Origin: Megalonaias nervosa
Lineage: Eukaryota; Mollusca; Bivalvia; Unionida; Unionidae
Direction of reading: 5' to 3'
Assembly (NCBI GenBank): GCA_016617855.1
Contig: JAECUM010000789.1
Coordinates: 62,001-126,000 of the forward strand
Length of the DNA: 64,000 bases
The notes under the pieces are model-generated. The model did no database searches and was not told the DNA's origin. It was given only the letters and a program-made list of their open reading frames with translations. The translations under genes were made by a program, and so were the position numbers. How positions within the stretch are numbered: the first letter of the stretch is position 1; each line of letters begins with the position of its first letter. Below, piece by piece: positions 11,766 through 24,253 of the stretch.

Positions 11766-13200
11766 ATGTTTCTCTGGATTTTATTCCAGACTTTTCTTGA
11801 TCCCAGAGGCAAAAATTGCACTCTGCATCCGATCATTGACCTAAATGCCCTCAATCAATTCATTAAAGCCCCTTGGTTCTCAATGGAAACACAATGGTAT
11901 ATTTTGAATGCCGTCCAAAAAAGAGACTTTGCCATCTGTGTGGACTTAAAAGATGCATACCTTCATGTCTGTTCACAAGGCTTCCAGGACATTCCTGTGA
12001 TAAACCTACATCATATGACACAGTTCAGGGCAGTTCCATTGGGGCTCAACATCTGCCCTTGGTCTTCACTTCTCTAATGAATTGAGTAAATAACACATGT
12101 TTGGACCATTTACCTGGATGACATCCTGCAGAAACATCAGGTGAGTTACATCTAAACACAACATGATAACCCTTGTTACATGCTTACCAACCAGGGCTTC
12201 TCGTCAACAAGGAAAAATCTGTTCTAGTTCCATGATAACAATTTTTTCACCTAGGTACTGAGTTCAGTACACAGGCAACATAGCTCATCTTCCTCAGGAT
12301 CAGGCATTGACAATCCAAACCATGTTTGCTTTTTTAGGAAATTCTATCTGCACATGAATTCCTTCGCCTATTAGGCTTGATCAACGCAGCTGCATACCTC
12401 ATTGTTATAGGTCACCTTTTTATGTGCCCCTTGAAAATGATTCTTCTGTACCAAAGGAGCCCAAACGTTTGCCCACTGGACCAGCTCTCACCATCTGCAC
12501 ACAATTGTGGCACCTTCTGCAGAATTGTGGCATCCTTTCTTGGCTCACGGCAGGTATACATCTTGAAGTACAACAGCCTGAGATTACATTCTGTACCGAT
12601 GTAAATACAGAAGACAGGAGCCCACCTACAACCATCCTTTTGAGAAGCCAGCAGTGCATGGTCGCCCCATGAATGACATTTGCATATCAGTATTCTGGAG
12701 ATTACAGCCATTGTGAAAGCCTAACAATGGTGGTAAGGATATCTAAATGGCACGGTAGTTCTCATTCTGTTCGACAACTCTACAGTGGTGACTTATCTCA
12801 AATGACAAGGAGGAGCCAAGTCCCCAGCCCCATGCATCCTGGTGTGGGACTTTCTAAAGTGGTGCTGTCAACAACAATTCCATGTACAAATTTCCCATTA
12901 TCCTGGGACGCCTAACATACCAGCTGAATTTTTGTCCAAGAACAATCAACTAATGCAGATGGAATGGTCTCTTCATCCCTTGGTTTCACTCAGACATGTA
13001 CCTGATGGGACCGACCATTGGTGGACCTATTTGCAACAAGGTGGAAACTTGGTACCAAACTTCCAACCTTTGTAGCCCCAGTCCCAGGCTCAAAAACCTG
13101 GGCAGTTGATGCTCTATCCATAGATTGGAATGGCCTGGATGCAGACACCTACCCTCCATCACCTCTGATTCCAAACTGATACAGAAAGCAAGAGAATCAG
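11766..13200 (+). pseudogene. DIRS-like reverse transcriptase and RNase H remnant
   Basis: At 11766-12077 the frame shows typical DIRS reverse transcriptase landmarks: PIIDLNALNQFI, then CVDLKDAYLHV, then FRAVPLGLN. The catalytic block beyond is broken by frameshifts (for example 12085-12130). At 12800-13180 the RNase H end and connecting region follow, with HYPGTPNIPAEFLSK (normally ...N.AADxLSR) and a DALSIDW-like block. No intact protein remains. Confidence 0.75.
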
Positions 13201-13369
13201 TGTCGCATTATCCTCATCGCACCACTCAGATGGGAGAAGCCGTGGATCAACGACCTCATAAATCTCACAATGGAAACTCTTTGGATTTTCCCTAATCTGC
13301 TCCAATAACCATGATGGCAGTTGTTTCATTTCTACCCAGGGCTACTGAACCTGCATGTCTGGATCATGT

Positions 13370-14410
13370 TAAACAGGCCCTCAGAAATAAACAATTCTCA
13401 CAACCAGTCATGGAGAGAATCGCTCTAGCAAGAAGGCCCTCCATTCTGAGAGCATATGAAGCCAGATTGCATGTTTTCATCTAGTGGTGCACAAATGAAC
13501 ACATCTTACCTTTCCAGGCACCTCTGTTGCAAATAGCTTAATTATTATGCTCTTCAAAGAGAGAAAGTTAGCACCAAGTATGGTAAGAACTTATTGCTCT
13601 ACAATTGCTGACACATTTCATCACCATGGAGGAGAGGATATCAGACAAAACAAGGACTTTTCTGACCTTTTCTCCATCTTTGACTATCCACAGCCAAAAA
13701 GGTTACCCTGTGCCCAAAGCAGAACCTATCTTGGGTATTAACCTGGCTGAACAAGACACCTTATGAACCACTCTTAAGGGCATTTCTGGTGAACCTTTCA
13801 TGGAAGACTTGCTTCCTCGTGGCATTAGTGATGGCAGGCAGAATTAGCAAATATATACCCTATCAGCAGACCTGACTTACATGCAGTTCCAACAAGACAG
13901 TCAGTCTTATTTATCGTGGCATTCTCTTCCATCGCCAAGAACAGGCTGCCTTCCGCGGGTAACCAGACTTTTGTCATGAAATCTCTGTCTAGTCTGGACA
14001 CATCAACTCAAGACCACCTACCATACCCAGTTCTGGCTTTGACGTGGTACTATAATAGAATAGAACCGCTGTGTCGATCGATATTGCGCCTATATTTACC
14101 TCTCAAGAAGAACAGGGGGATATATCAACATACTATCTCATCCTGGATTAAGTGAGGTATTCGTTCTGCATCTTGAAAAATAACACCACCTCAATGAACT
14201 TATTGTGCTTTTCAGCTCATGAGGTTAGAGCAATTGGCATCAATTGATTAGCATTTGACCAGAACTGTTCTCTAGCCGACATCTTTCAAGCCGTGGGATG
14301 GAGATTGGAGACCACATTCTCTAGCTGTTATCTCCAAAGGGCCCAGTTCAATCTGGTGAGAAATATATCCACAGCTGAACAGGTTCCCCCTTCCAGGTCA
14401 ACGGCTTCTT
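13370..14410 (+). pseudogene. DIRS-like tyrosine recombinase remnant
   Basis: Broken frames encode the N-terminal helical part (SILRAYEARLHVF), a middle part near 13550-13740, and the C-terminal catalytic end near 14210-14410, with a His-containing AHEVRAIG block followed by WRLETTFSSCYL. This end is the recombinase signature of DIRS elements (His-x-x-Arg box and the Tyr-bearing tail). The same end is found on the minus strand at 63165-63626. Confidence 0.75.
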
Positions 14411-14887
14411 AAGATTCAGCTTCATAATGACTCCCACTGGATTTGCGGGAGGGAAAATTTTCCCTATTTGAAAACGCGTCCCGACAGATGGAGTCCCCTC
14501 CAGTTGGGTTACTCAGACGCTGTCTCACATACCTTAGCGGACTGGAGATGGTATCTATAGGGTAAGAGGATGTACCTCCCTTCACCTCTTACCTATTCTC
14601 CTAAGGTATTATGATTGGGTAACGTATTTAAAGAAGAAACAAAACTTTTCCTACTAAAATATGTTTCTTCAAGAAACTAACCCAATCATAATACACATAC
14701 ACCCTCCCAGCCTCCCCCCAGTTATATCCATAGAGAGCATGCCTTCCGCTCCAGTAGTAACTGCCTACAAATTTATATAGTAAAGATGAAAATAAAAAAG
14801 GATATTCCGTAATAAATTTACAATACTTGCAATTATTTTTCTTTTATTTTCTGAACTAAGCTTCCTGTAATACACAATCCTGTATAT

Positions 14888-15137
14888 TTGTTGTTGTTGT
14901 TGTTGTATGGTTTAACACCATTTTCAGCACAAGATAGGCTATACATGGCGGCCAATATTAATGGTGGAGGAAGAACCCGGGAAAACCCCGGAAAGAACCA
15001 CCGACCCACAAGAAGCTACTGGCAAGCTTTCTCACGTACCCACATTGGCCGAATCCGAGACTGGAACCCACGCAGACAGAGGTGAGTTGGCAGTGATCCG
15101 TAACGGTGAGCGCTTTAGACCACTGGGCCAGTCGGGA
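14888..15137 (-). mobile_element. tRNA-derived SINE with (CAA)n tail
   Basis: Read on the minus strand it starts TCCCGACTGGCCCAGTGG, which is an RNA polymerase III A-box-like sequence. A B-box-like GGGTTCCAGTC follows about 50 bp later, then a body, and it ends in repeated CAA (TTG on the plus strand at 14888-14906). A second member lies at 17391-17590. Confidence 0.8.
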
Positions 15138-17390
15138 CCGCTTCTGTAGATTTGTTAATGTCAATAAGACTTGGTGTAGCTTTGCAAGCAATACATTTTC
15201 TTCTTAAATGATCATACAGCCAATCCTTCTGAGTAAACATACAGTTAAACCAGCTAATGTGATCACCTTCATATACAACCCACTTGAACAATTGATCTGA
15301 TATTTTAGGTCTTATTCAAATTAAGTTTATCTTGACATGCGTGTAACTAAGGAATCTGTGATCAAATCAAACAATTTCTGTGAGCTCAGTGGATGACCTG
15401 TCAATAGCCTGGGTTTACTGCATTTGTTAATTATTAGTAAATATAATAATTATAAAAAATAGAAAGTGAATTTTACATGATTTTATTGTGTGAATTCAAA
15501 TGTACTGTTTGTCAAACTTACTTGAACTCCTTTGCACTTCAAATGTTAAAGGTAGTACAAAGTAGCATCCACATACAGAATAGTTAAAATTTCTCGTATA
15601 GAACAATTTACAGTTGCTAATCATCATTAGTTTGTTTTGTTCTTTTAGGACCATGGCATACATATATAATGATAACATATCACTTTCTGCAGCCATTACA
15701 ATTCTCCTTTGTCATAATGTGCTTCATTATACATTATAACACGATTCCCGATATTATTGTGAAAAATTCCATTATTTATACTATGCTGTTTTTCAGTACA
15801 CATATGGTTCTTGCTATACTGAATGTTAGTACAAAATGCTGTTTTCACTTTGCTGCAGTTTGGCACGTAATGCGGTTGACAGCTATGTCCCCCCCCTCCC
15901 GACCCAAGTATCATGTTATATTAGGGATAAATATTGTTATTATTATACCCTCAGTTGCTCATGATAAAATTTCACAGGATTTTTTAAAATGAGTTTTACT
16001 ACTTCATAGTGAAAGCATGATATGTGGTCAAGAAGATCTTACACAGACAAGAATTTTTGTTTGTAAAATGTAGTCAAACCTATCATAGCCAACAACTTTC
16101 TAATATGTGACAATTGCTATAGCAAAAATCATACAGGTCATGTAGTCATTCATTGCTAATTATTTCAGTAAAGGGTGTAATTTTCTAGAATTTTATTCTA
16201 CATACCTTTAAATGGCAATTCTTCACTTTATTTGGATCCTCTTACAGCCATATTGCTTTGGAAGGTCATTATTTACACGACCCAAGAAGTTCATACAGCA
16301 GCTCAATGTTAAAGTACATGGACATTTTTGGACAAGGTCTAACTAAAGGTGTGACCTAGTACGATCAGAATTGAATGTTGCACATTGTGATGTCACAATG
16401 AAATCTATGCATGATGATAAACAAATTCATGCTAACCACTATTTCGATGATTAGACTTGACATGCTCTTTTCTTGACCAAGTTCAGTACCTGGCCATCAT
16501 TCTAAAAGCCCATCAATACTTTTAGTTTGGAAGTCTATTTATGACATTTAAGGTGCAGAACCTTCAATAATCAGGCTTGAATAGACTTTGGTTAAACAAA
16601 ATTAGTATTATATTTTACAACAACAAAATTATATTTAATTTGAGTAAATGCACATACATGACCTGTATGACTTTTACTACAAGTTCTTCATTTTTGGTGC
16701 ACCACATGTATGTAAGTATCATTTACTTCTTTTCTTCCCTAAAAAACGTACTGCTTCTAAGTGGTACATATAGTTAAAATAGTCATATCGGGCTTTTAAG
16801 TAACTTTGGAGTCTTTTTTGAATCTGAAAAGTAAAGACCTGCTGAGTTAATAAAATGCATTATTTGTGGGGATCACCAAAGTTAACAATGGGGAAATGAG
16901 TTCTATCACTGTCAACACTAAAGGAAGCAGTGTATGAGACAAAAGTTGTTTTTTTTTTCCGTGTGGGCAAAAAAAAATTATTTGAAAAATCTAGTGACTG
17001 CCAAAAGAGCTGCTTCTGTATTCAGTTCAGGAAAAAATTAAAGCAGTCTTAATAGCTTTGCCCTTGTCCCTAGTAAAATTACTCAAATGCTGTAGTACGT
17101 AATGGTAGAATAAGTGGTCTAAATATAAATGCAGATCCCACTGTTTTATACTCTATATACTAGCTTATAAGTTCAGTCCAATAGATCTGAGTCTGTGTTC
17201 TTTAAAGATGGATTGACTTATACGTGAGTATATACAGTATTTTACTTTACAAAATTCACATTGGAGGCATGCATATTTTGCCTGGATGATAAGTGTCTGA
17301 AGATGAATGACAAACAAATCTTCAAAGTGTTATGAGATACTTTGAGGATTAAATGCAAATGGTTGCCTCAGAAAAACAAAATTACCTGAT
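15138..17390. other. Host intergenic DNA
   Basis: AT-rich sequence in which I see no gene, RNA or repeat that can be supported. Short open frames in all six frames look random. Confidence 0.35.
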
Positions 17391-17590
17391 ATGGGGACCC
17401 TGGTCTAAAATGCTTACTTTTACCAGTCACTGCCATTTCACTTTTGTCCATGTGGGTTCGAGCCTTGGGCTCAGCCATTGTGGGTATGTGATAAAGCTTG
17501 CCAGTAGCTTCCTGTGGGGCAGTGGTTCTACTGAGATTTTTTCTGGGTTCTTCCTCCATCAATTGTATCATGCACTGAGAAATTCTGTTA
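17391..17590 (+). mobile_element. tRNA-derived SINE, second diverged member
   Basis: It matches the 14888-15137 SINE in the opposite orientation. It shares GACCCTGGTCTAAAATGC (A-box region), GTGGGTTCGAGCC (B box, better preserved here), and the body with GCTTGCCAGTAGCTTCCTGT and GGGTTCTTCCTCC. It stops at a C-rich stretch near 17590 and lacks the CAA tail. Confidence 0.8.
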
Positions 17591-20311
17591 CCCCCCCCCC
17601 CAAAAAAAACTACCTGATATCTTCTGAACAGTTTGAAGAGGTAAAAACAAACCACAAACAACAGAAGAAACTATGTTGCCATGGTTTGGTTTTCTTCATG
17701 AACAAAAAGCATGCAGTGTTAGTGCTTTCACGTCTAAGGGATAGATAATGTGACCTGACTGAGATAGCTGTCATTGACAGACCTCATTTATTTATGAATA
17801 CAGCACTCCATTTATAAGGTGGTTATAGTCATGGATCACTATTCATTATTTAGAGGTAAAATTATATGCACACTGGTAATGTTACTTTATAAGGTGGTCT
17901 GATATATAAGGCAATGTACTCTATGGCTCCCATGGAAAGTATAAAAATGACGAAGTACTGTACTGATGTCCACTACAAATGACGAAAATGCTAGCAATTT
18001 GTAAGAGTACATGACAATGAGCAACTAAGCATTTCATAATAAATACATGCTATACATGCCAATCAAATTTTGAACATGTTCCAATTTCCAAAAACTGGCA
18101 GAGATCATTGGAATCAAAATGTCTTAAAATTATCATGGTAGCTTACTAGCTAGTTTATATTTCCCTGTTGTTGATATTGTAACACAGTGGCCCAATCCTG
18201 CCATCATGAGGATTTCACATCGGCAAGGAGGAAGCAATATCTCGTGTTCCTGGCAGCCTTTTGATGTTTGTCAATTAATATAATCAGGAATGAATCCTTC
18301 TTGAGGAGCAGCAGAATAGAACAGAATAATACAGAAAGAAGAACATGTAATTTTGCTCCCAGCGTTGATCAGGATTTAGTGCATAATGTCACATGCAGAA
18401 AGTATTAACCTACTGCCTTCCACCTCATTCCAACCAAACCCTCCCCCCCACCTTTCCATGTAAACACTCCATTTCAAGTTATTCAGTTGAAAGACCTTTT
18501 CCAGTTCTTTCATTTTGCTGAACACGTTATTAGTTATAAAAATGTGTACAACAGGTATATTGACACTTTCTTATCTTGTGAATATCTTGTAATCTTCAGT
18601 TGTGACAATACTGACATGAATGTCAACAACTTTGATGGGAAAATGAGTTCTCATACTTCACAGATACCTGGTTGAAGGTGAGGCCCTGCACTAAATACAG
18701 CATGAAAGAATCTATACCATTCAAAAGCAGCAACGTGAAAGTTTCTTGATGGAGAAACTAGTGATAGATCACCAGAATGGTCAAAAGAAAAGAAGTGATT
18801 CATTTAGTGAGCAGTTGGTAAAACAATGTCAATCAATGGTGTTGCATCAGATATTGCATTTTGACCACAACTTCAACCTGACCAACAGCACTGTAGAGCC
18901 ACGGATGAAGCTGACTAGATAAATGCCCATTATCAAAGTACCAGCCCAGGAGCTGGACACAATGAACTTATCAAGTCGCACAAATATGAACTTATGTCAT
19001 GTAAAATTTGACAGTAATATGTGGTATTTACAGTTGATGAGACAGTCTCCTCAAGCCTAATGGAACATGAGTGGACAAAGGAAGAATACTAACACTCTTT
19101 TTATTAGGAGTCAGGCGTAGCTAAAAAAATTAACAAGTAGAGCAAATGACCACTTTCATACTATTGTATACAATTGGTAGACCCACAATAAATATGACAC
19201 TAAGGGTACAGTTCAGATCTACATGACATCCTTGCGCACATTGAATCTACTGAATGAGGATAGAGTTGCAGTAGGATGTAATAATAATAATAATAATAAT
19301 AATGAGGACTTAGTACAGTGCCTAATCCTTAGAAGCTCTAACTGCTTTACAATATTAGACAGCACAAAAACAGACAAGATTACAAAATCAATCACCATGA
19401 AATTACAAAACAAAAACATGCTGACATTAATTAAGGATGATGTAACATGTAACAATGAAAACTGCTTCCTGTCAATCATGGTGCCATTTAGAACTGTCTA
19501 CCCATGAAGATGACAAAACTTAAATATTACAGCAAAGACCTGGCACTATGTTAACCTTAAATAGTTATTGTATAGACATTTTCAAAGGAAGGGATCCATA
19601 CCCTCTAATTTCTGGACACATATTTTCACCATTAATATTTTTCTATAGTACATACATTTTCCAGACACCTGGTATGCATTCTGTTTTTAAGCCAATGAAC
19701 AATAACAAATTAAAATTCGATTGTAAACTAAGGAATGTTTGACCTATACTCAAGACACAGGTGATTGAATAGACGACTCTAAAACCTTGAAATGCATTAC
19801 CCTAATTATAACCAGAGTTGTTTTGGCCCTTCCAGTTTTTTTTTTTTTTTTTTTTTTTTTTCACCTTTATACAGGCTGAGAGGACTAGAGACCAGCACTT
19901 GATTAAATCTGGAGAGTTTAGTTCTCTGAGTACTCACGTGCATGAAGAGGAGGTCACTAATACCAAAGAGGATAACTTAGCTGGAAATATGCAGTTAACA
20001 CAACCAGGACCCTCTGTCATAAAAGTTTACTCGGTTCAAAATTGTGTAAACATTTGGACCAATCAAAATACTGCCCTTGTTGATTTTGAGTAATATTAAG
20101 AAGTTTGGCATTGTATGGCAGAAGAGCTAGTCCTTTGTGTCCACTTATCTCTAACAGCAGTACAACAAAATTGCAACAAGCACTGGAGAAGACGTGTATG
20201 AGTTGACCAAATGATTTAATTGCCATTATGCCGATAAAAGATCCGTGAGAGTGTGTTAATTCTCCTATGTTCGAACAAGGAGGCATCATTTATCATCCCT
20301 TCTAATCCACA
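17591..20311. other. Host intergenic DNA with simple repeats
   Basis: No supported gene. It holds an (AAT)n run at 19279-19303 and a poly-T run of about 24 at 19837-19861 that could be a retroposon tail. Confidence 0.35.
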
Positions 20312-20567
20312 GGAAATTTTCCGGGTGGGATCGGACGCCACCCGAAGATTAGCGAGGAGAAGACGTGGAGAGCACGCAGAGATAGGCAGTTGTGCGAGGA
20401 AGGAGGGCTAGAGACAGAAATGAGGGTACTGGAAGTACCAACGAGGAGGGCCAAGAGAACGGAAGTGAGGGTACCGAAGTACCGACAAGGAGAGCTGGAA
20501 ACGGAAACAAGGGTACCAGAAGTACCAAAAGAAGTCCAAGGCGGAAGTTACAGATGAATAACGCAGA
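20312..20567. repeat. Purine-rich host repeat at the left flank of copy A
   Basis: Irregular tandem units with GAGGGTAC and GAAGTACC alternate with GAACGGAAG/GAAACGGAA. The sequence has a different composition from its neighbours and is interrupted by the Polinton at the AGGGG target site. A pyrimidine-AG just before 20312 could be a splice acceptor, but I cannot support an exon. Confidence 0.4.
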
Positions 20568-20572
20568 AGGGG
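20568..20572. repeat. Target site duplication of copy A, left (AGGGG)
   Basis: AGGGG directly before the left end; the same five bases follow the right end at 51930-51934. Confidence 0.85.
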
Positions 20573-20820
20573 AGCAGCAGAGGGGGTGAACAGACCATTT
20601 TTGTTCGAGACATTATTTATGAAAAATAAGCCTTCCTACGAAAAGGAAATCTTAAGGTCAATAACGTTAAACCACAACCTCTAACTGACCATGAGATTTC
20701 TCTAGGGTTAGCTTACCTCGTTACTTTCTCTCTGACTCTTTGGGTTTTTTTATGGTGTGTTTATTTTACGCGCTGGTCACTCAACATTGGTCGTTCACCC
20801 CCTCTGCTGCTGTAAATTAA
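20573..20820. repeat. Left terminal inverted repeat of copy A
   Basis: 248 bp, ending CTGTAAATTAA, and inverted at 51682-51929. Its own two ends are reverse complements of each other (19 bp: 20573-20591 against 20793-20811), so it is bounded by facing copies of the terminal motif. The first gene starts 26 bp inside it. Confidence 0.92.
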
Positions 20821-20845
20821 ACAGCCATTATAAATATTATCAATA

Positions 20846-21767
20846 ATGATTGGAGAACCACACTCAGCTAGATTAGCTCGAGAGCGACTAGATGCAATCA
20901 AAAAATATTTACCCGTCCGTGATTTAGTCAAACAACAACTACAAGCTCGTCAGGAGTCTCAAGTGGAATTTGCAGAAGGTGCAGAACAATTATTTAAACC
21001 GATTATCGAACCAACAAAGAAAATTGTTACAGCAACTGAGGCAACACAAAGAGCTCTTGAAACATTACCTGTTGATATTGCTGGCCGTATTCAAGCAGCT
21101 CAACCACAACCACAACCACAACCACAACAACAACTAAACCAAGAACTAAGATAATAGATAAATTTACGCCTGAAGGTATTGCTGCTATCAGGGATCCAAA
21201 AAAATTAATTGATATTGCCGCGTTTGGATATAATGAAAGACAAAAATATGTAAAACCAGAACATGTTAAATCTCTAAGCTCTGTCAATTGGATTAGGGAT
21301 GTATATCGCGTTGCTACTGATATTCCAAAAATTATATCTAATGAGCTAAACAATTTAAATTACAGAAGCCAGTAAAAACACTTGGAGAACAAGTTCAACA
21401 ATTTCCACAATCACTTCGTGATTATCCACAACCACAACGATCACCACGACTACTACCATCACTACCACAACAATTTGAATTACCATCACAACGACAACCA
21501 GTTAGAACAACAGAGGAAGAATATCAAGACCCTGGCGCAACTGGAAGTGGTTTAGGAAGTGGCTTTATTACTTGTCCTAATAACGTCCTTGCTGATGTTG
21601 ATCGACTAGAAATTCTCATTGGGGGAAAACGAGCTGGCAATAATTCCCCAGAAATTATTAATGAAGCAGCTGATATTTGTAAACGATTATTTACAGGTGG
21701 TGTTATGCATATTAATGTGTATCGGTCCCTTATTAATGAAATCGCCGATGATTATCGTAGTGACTGA
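20846..21767 (+). pseudogene. Copy A: Pro/Gln-rich putative structural protein, frameshifted
   Basis: It starts MIGEPHSARLARERLD, as in the longer copy B version (51234-50124). The first 95 residues are helical and charged, and a run of Pro-Gln dipeptides follows. A frameshift near 21140 and a deletion near 21345 break it. The rest is recognisable in other frames, including a PQ/RSPRLLP-rich linker and a conserved C-terminal block (residues NNSPEIINEAADICKRLF) ending near 21767. I do not recognise a characterised family. The position as first gene of the capsid cluster suggests a virion or assembly role. That is inference only. Confidence 0.7.
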
Positions 21768-21779
21768 GTATGTAATTAG

Positions 21780-22268
21780 ATGCAATTAGTGATAAAATCA
21801 CTTAATAATAATATGATAGTACACAATACTCATAGACCAACCATGGTTAGGGTAATAAATTCACGATTACCAGTATACAAAACGACCTACGGAGATGGAC
21901 TAGGTGATGTTGTTCAGGGTCTATTTAGAAGGATAGCCCCAAAAGCAATACCGCTTGCAAAGCAACTAGGAATGAAAGCTATTGACATTGTTCTTGAAAA
22001 AGCTATTGGCGCTGTTGGTGATGTTGCTAGCAGAGCATTCTCAGCAATCAATGATAGACTAGCGCGATTAATACGACGAAAACCTCAACCAGTGAAACTG
22101 GCCAGCACTGAAGTGATGCCCGCAAATGTCAGTAAAATAATAAATCAAGCTGCTAATCAAAAACTAGCAGAGTTGGCTACCAACACTAATGTTGGGTTAG
22201 AAAAAGAAAAAAATATAACCGCTAGTCTGATAGCAAGAAGCGGTCTTCGTGTTAGACGAAGACGATAA
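21780..22268 (+). CDS. Copy A: basic, amphipathic pVI-like minor virion protein
   Basis: 162 residues, intact. The start at 21780 is 12 bp after the previous gene; a second Met, in PTMVRVINS, is also possible. After a short lead comes a Gly-rich GDGLGDVVQGLF motif and a long amphipathic/hydrophobic stretch (about residues 45-90). The C-terminus is very basic (GLRVRRRR). Size, composition and position just before the major capsid gene match the adenovirus pVI/pX-type internal proteins described for Polintons and adintoviruses, which bind DNA or disturb membranes during entry. The assignment is by pattern, not by motif. Confidence 0.65.
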   Translation: MQLVIKSLNNNMIVHNTHRPTMVRVINSRLPVYKTTYGDGLGDVVQGLFRRIAPKAIPLAKQLGMKAIDIVLEKAIGAVGDVASRAFSAINDRLARLIRRKPQPVKLASTEVMPANVSKIINQAANQKLAELATNTNVGLEKEKNITASLIARSGLRVRRRR

Positions 22269-22276
22269 TAATAAAT

Positions 22277-23662
22277 ATGTTCAAGCGTATATCTGATCCC
22301 ACGTTTGACATGGATGCACCAGTTTTAAAAGATGAATCTGTGCGCGATTATCAGTATTATTCTTATGACGCACTAGAGCCAAATCAGCGTGGACAAATTG
22401 AGCTGCAAGTTCAGGATACAAGCAAATACTTCTTACCCGCCGAAGCATTTATCGAGGTTGAAGGTGAAATTTTGCGAGCTGATAATACTCCATACGCAGC
22501 TGATGTTAGTGTTGGTTTTGTTAACAACGGTGTTATGGCTTTATTCAAACGCGCCATATACATAATTGATGGAAAAAATATTGAAGCAATCTATAATGAT
22601 GTTGATGTTGCCACGACGATACTTGGTCTTGCGCGATATAGTGATGATCACTCAAGATCAGCTGGTCCATCAATGATGTTTGTAAAAGATACTTCTAATT
22701 TTCCAGAGTATCAACAAAATGATATAAGACGACCAAGAAACTTCGCCGGCGCCGCTGATGCTGATGTAAATCTGGTGGTTCATGGCGTTGATCCAGATTT
22801 TAACTTAGGATTTAGATCACGTCGAGCAATGTTAAGCGGTACAAGGAGAGCATTTTCGTGTGCGATTCCATTATCACATATCTTTGGTTTTAGTAGAAAT
22901 GTCAGAAAAGTCATTTTCGGAGCCAAACACACAGTTGTACTTGTAAGAAAAGGTACCGACGATGATGCAATATGGAGACCCGCTGGTACTGATGCTGGTA
23001 TAGTAAATTTAACAAAATTTTCTTTATGGATGCCAGTAATGACTCCAACAATACCTGAAGAAGAACATTTACTTTCTTTTATGAGTCAAGGTGGTAAATC
23101 AATGTTATCATGGTTGACAATGACCACAGATGCTGTGCAGAGTACAGTTAATGGTTTATTTACTTGGCAAATAGCATCACAGCAAGGTGTTTCTGCACCA
23201 AGACATATATTTATTGCGCTTCAAAATACTGAACGAGTAGACTCACAAAATCTAAGCACAATGATATTTGATCAACTCGGTGTTTCTGAGGTTTCTTTAA
23301 GGATAAACGGACATCAAGAACCTTCTGAAGAAGTGTTGCTAAATTTTGAAAATAATCATGTTGCACGTGCATATCATTGATTAATGACATTCATGGGGCG
23401 TGATCAGAATATTGATTCTGGTTTGCAAATATCACAGTTAGATTTTACAACATTATATCCGATTTATTACTTTTCGCTGGAACATTTAGATTTAACCAGA
23501 CAGTCCGTCGTTGATATAACTTTTCGAGCTAGCGTAAACAGAGATGCTGTAACTATTCCTGATTACAGAGCTGTCGCTGTTATACTGAGCGATAAATTAA
23601 TATTACTTGAAGGTGTTGGTGGACGAATGAGAGTTATTGATGCCCCAGTAGAAAACATGTAA
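22277..23662 (+). pseudogene. Copy A: major capsid protein (double jelly-roll type), one in-frame stop
   Basis: The reading frame would encode about 461 residues but has a TGA at 23378-23380. Copy B has CGA (Arg) there, so this is a single C-to-T change. The N-terminal SKYFLPAEAFIEVEG block, the repeated beta-rich segments and the late SEVSLRINGHQ and FTTLYPIYYFSLEHLDL blocks fit the Polinton double jelly-roll capsid protein. That protein forms the trimeric capsomers of an icosahedral shell. It is preceded by the pVI-like gene and followed by the pX-like gene and the protease, which is a capsid cluster. Apart from the stop, the frame is clean. Confidence 0.85.
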
Positions 23663-23684
23663 TGATCGCTCATAATAATTATAA

Positions 23685-24235
23685 ATGTCATATCTAGTTA
23701 ATGTCAGTCTGACTCCTGGTCAGATTAAAAAGCTACAATCATCATCAAAAAATAATTGTGCGGCAAAAATATCACTAAAGCGAGAACAAATCGCAGGTGG
23801 TCCGAATAAGCTATCATTATCAGAAAGCTAGCATAAGCATTTCAATGAAGCAAAAAAAAATTAAATAAAGGTATAAAACTTAATCTTTCTGCGAGTGTCA
23901 TTAAAGACATCGTTAGAGCGGGTGGCATATTTCACTTCTTGCCGCGTTACCAGCAATAATAGCCGCTGCAGCCCCAGCTGTTGCAAAAGCAGCTGCATTA
24001 GGCGCTGTTGGAACCGCTGCTGGAATGGCATTAAAGAAAGCAACGGGTCAAGGAATTATGCACGCAGAAAACTTAAAAAAAGATCACGGGCAAAACAACA
24101 CGAAAGACGTCTAAGAGCACCAAACGTTCCACAGCCGGGCCGTCTAAGATTATCAGGCCCAGTATACGGTCGCGGTCCAAGACTTCCAGGGACCCCATAT
24201 TCATGGTACGGAAAAGGTCTAAGACTGCCTCGGTA
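23685..24235 (+). pseudogene. Copy A: pX-like small hydrophobic/basic virion protein, broken
   Basis: The start at 23685 gives MSYLVNVSLTPGQIKKLQ. A TAG at 23829-23831 stops it after 48 residues, and later frameshifts (for example around 23860 and 23935) scatter the rest. The remaining pieces show a Lys-rich part, LNLSASVIKDIV, then a Gly-Gly followed by an Ala-rich hydrophobic helix (ALPAIIAAAAP). This order (NLT-like strands, GG, hydrophobic tail) recurs in small Polinton virion proteins of the pX type. Copy B carries the same TAG at 48083-48085. Confidence 0.65.
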
Positions 24236-24253
24236 ACTTCGTCATCGAATTCG

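Larger units (their letters stand above)
8280..14700 (+). mobile_element. Degraded DIRS-like retroelement (tyrosine recombinase type)
   Basis: Remnants of gag-like, reverse transcriptase/RNase H and tyrosine recombinase domains occur in that order on the plus strand (11262-14410). The ends are inverted: the sequence from about 8290 (TTACCCAATCATAATACCTT) recurs reversed near 14600-14620. Inverted terminal repeats and a tyrosine recombinase instead of an integrase are the hallmarks of DIRS elements. All frames carry stops and shifts. The segment 8480-10280 includes a TA microsatellite and no recognisable domain, so the left boundary is less certain than the right. Confidence 0.7.

Noticed and set aside
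20392..20589. Small Arg/Glu/Gly-rich host protein
   Set aside because: It is a translation of a purine-rich repeat that runs into the Polinton end.
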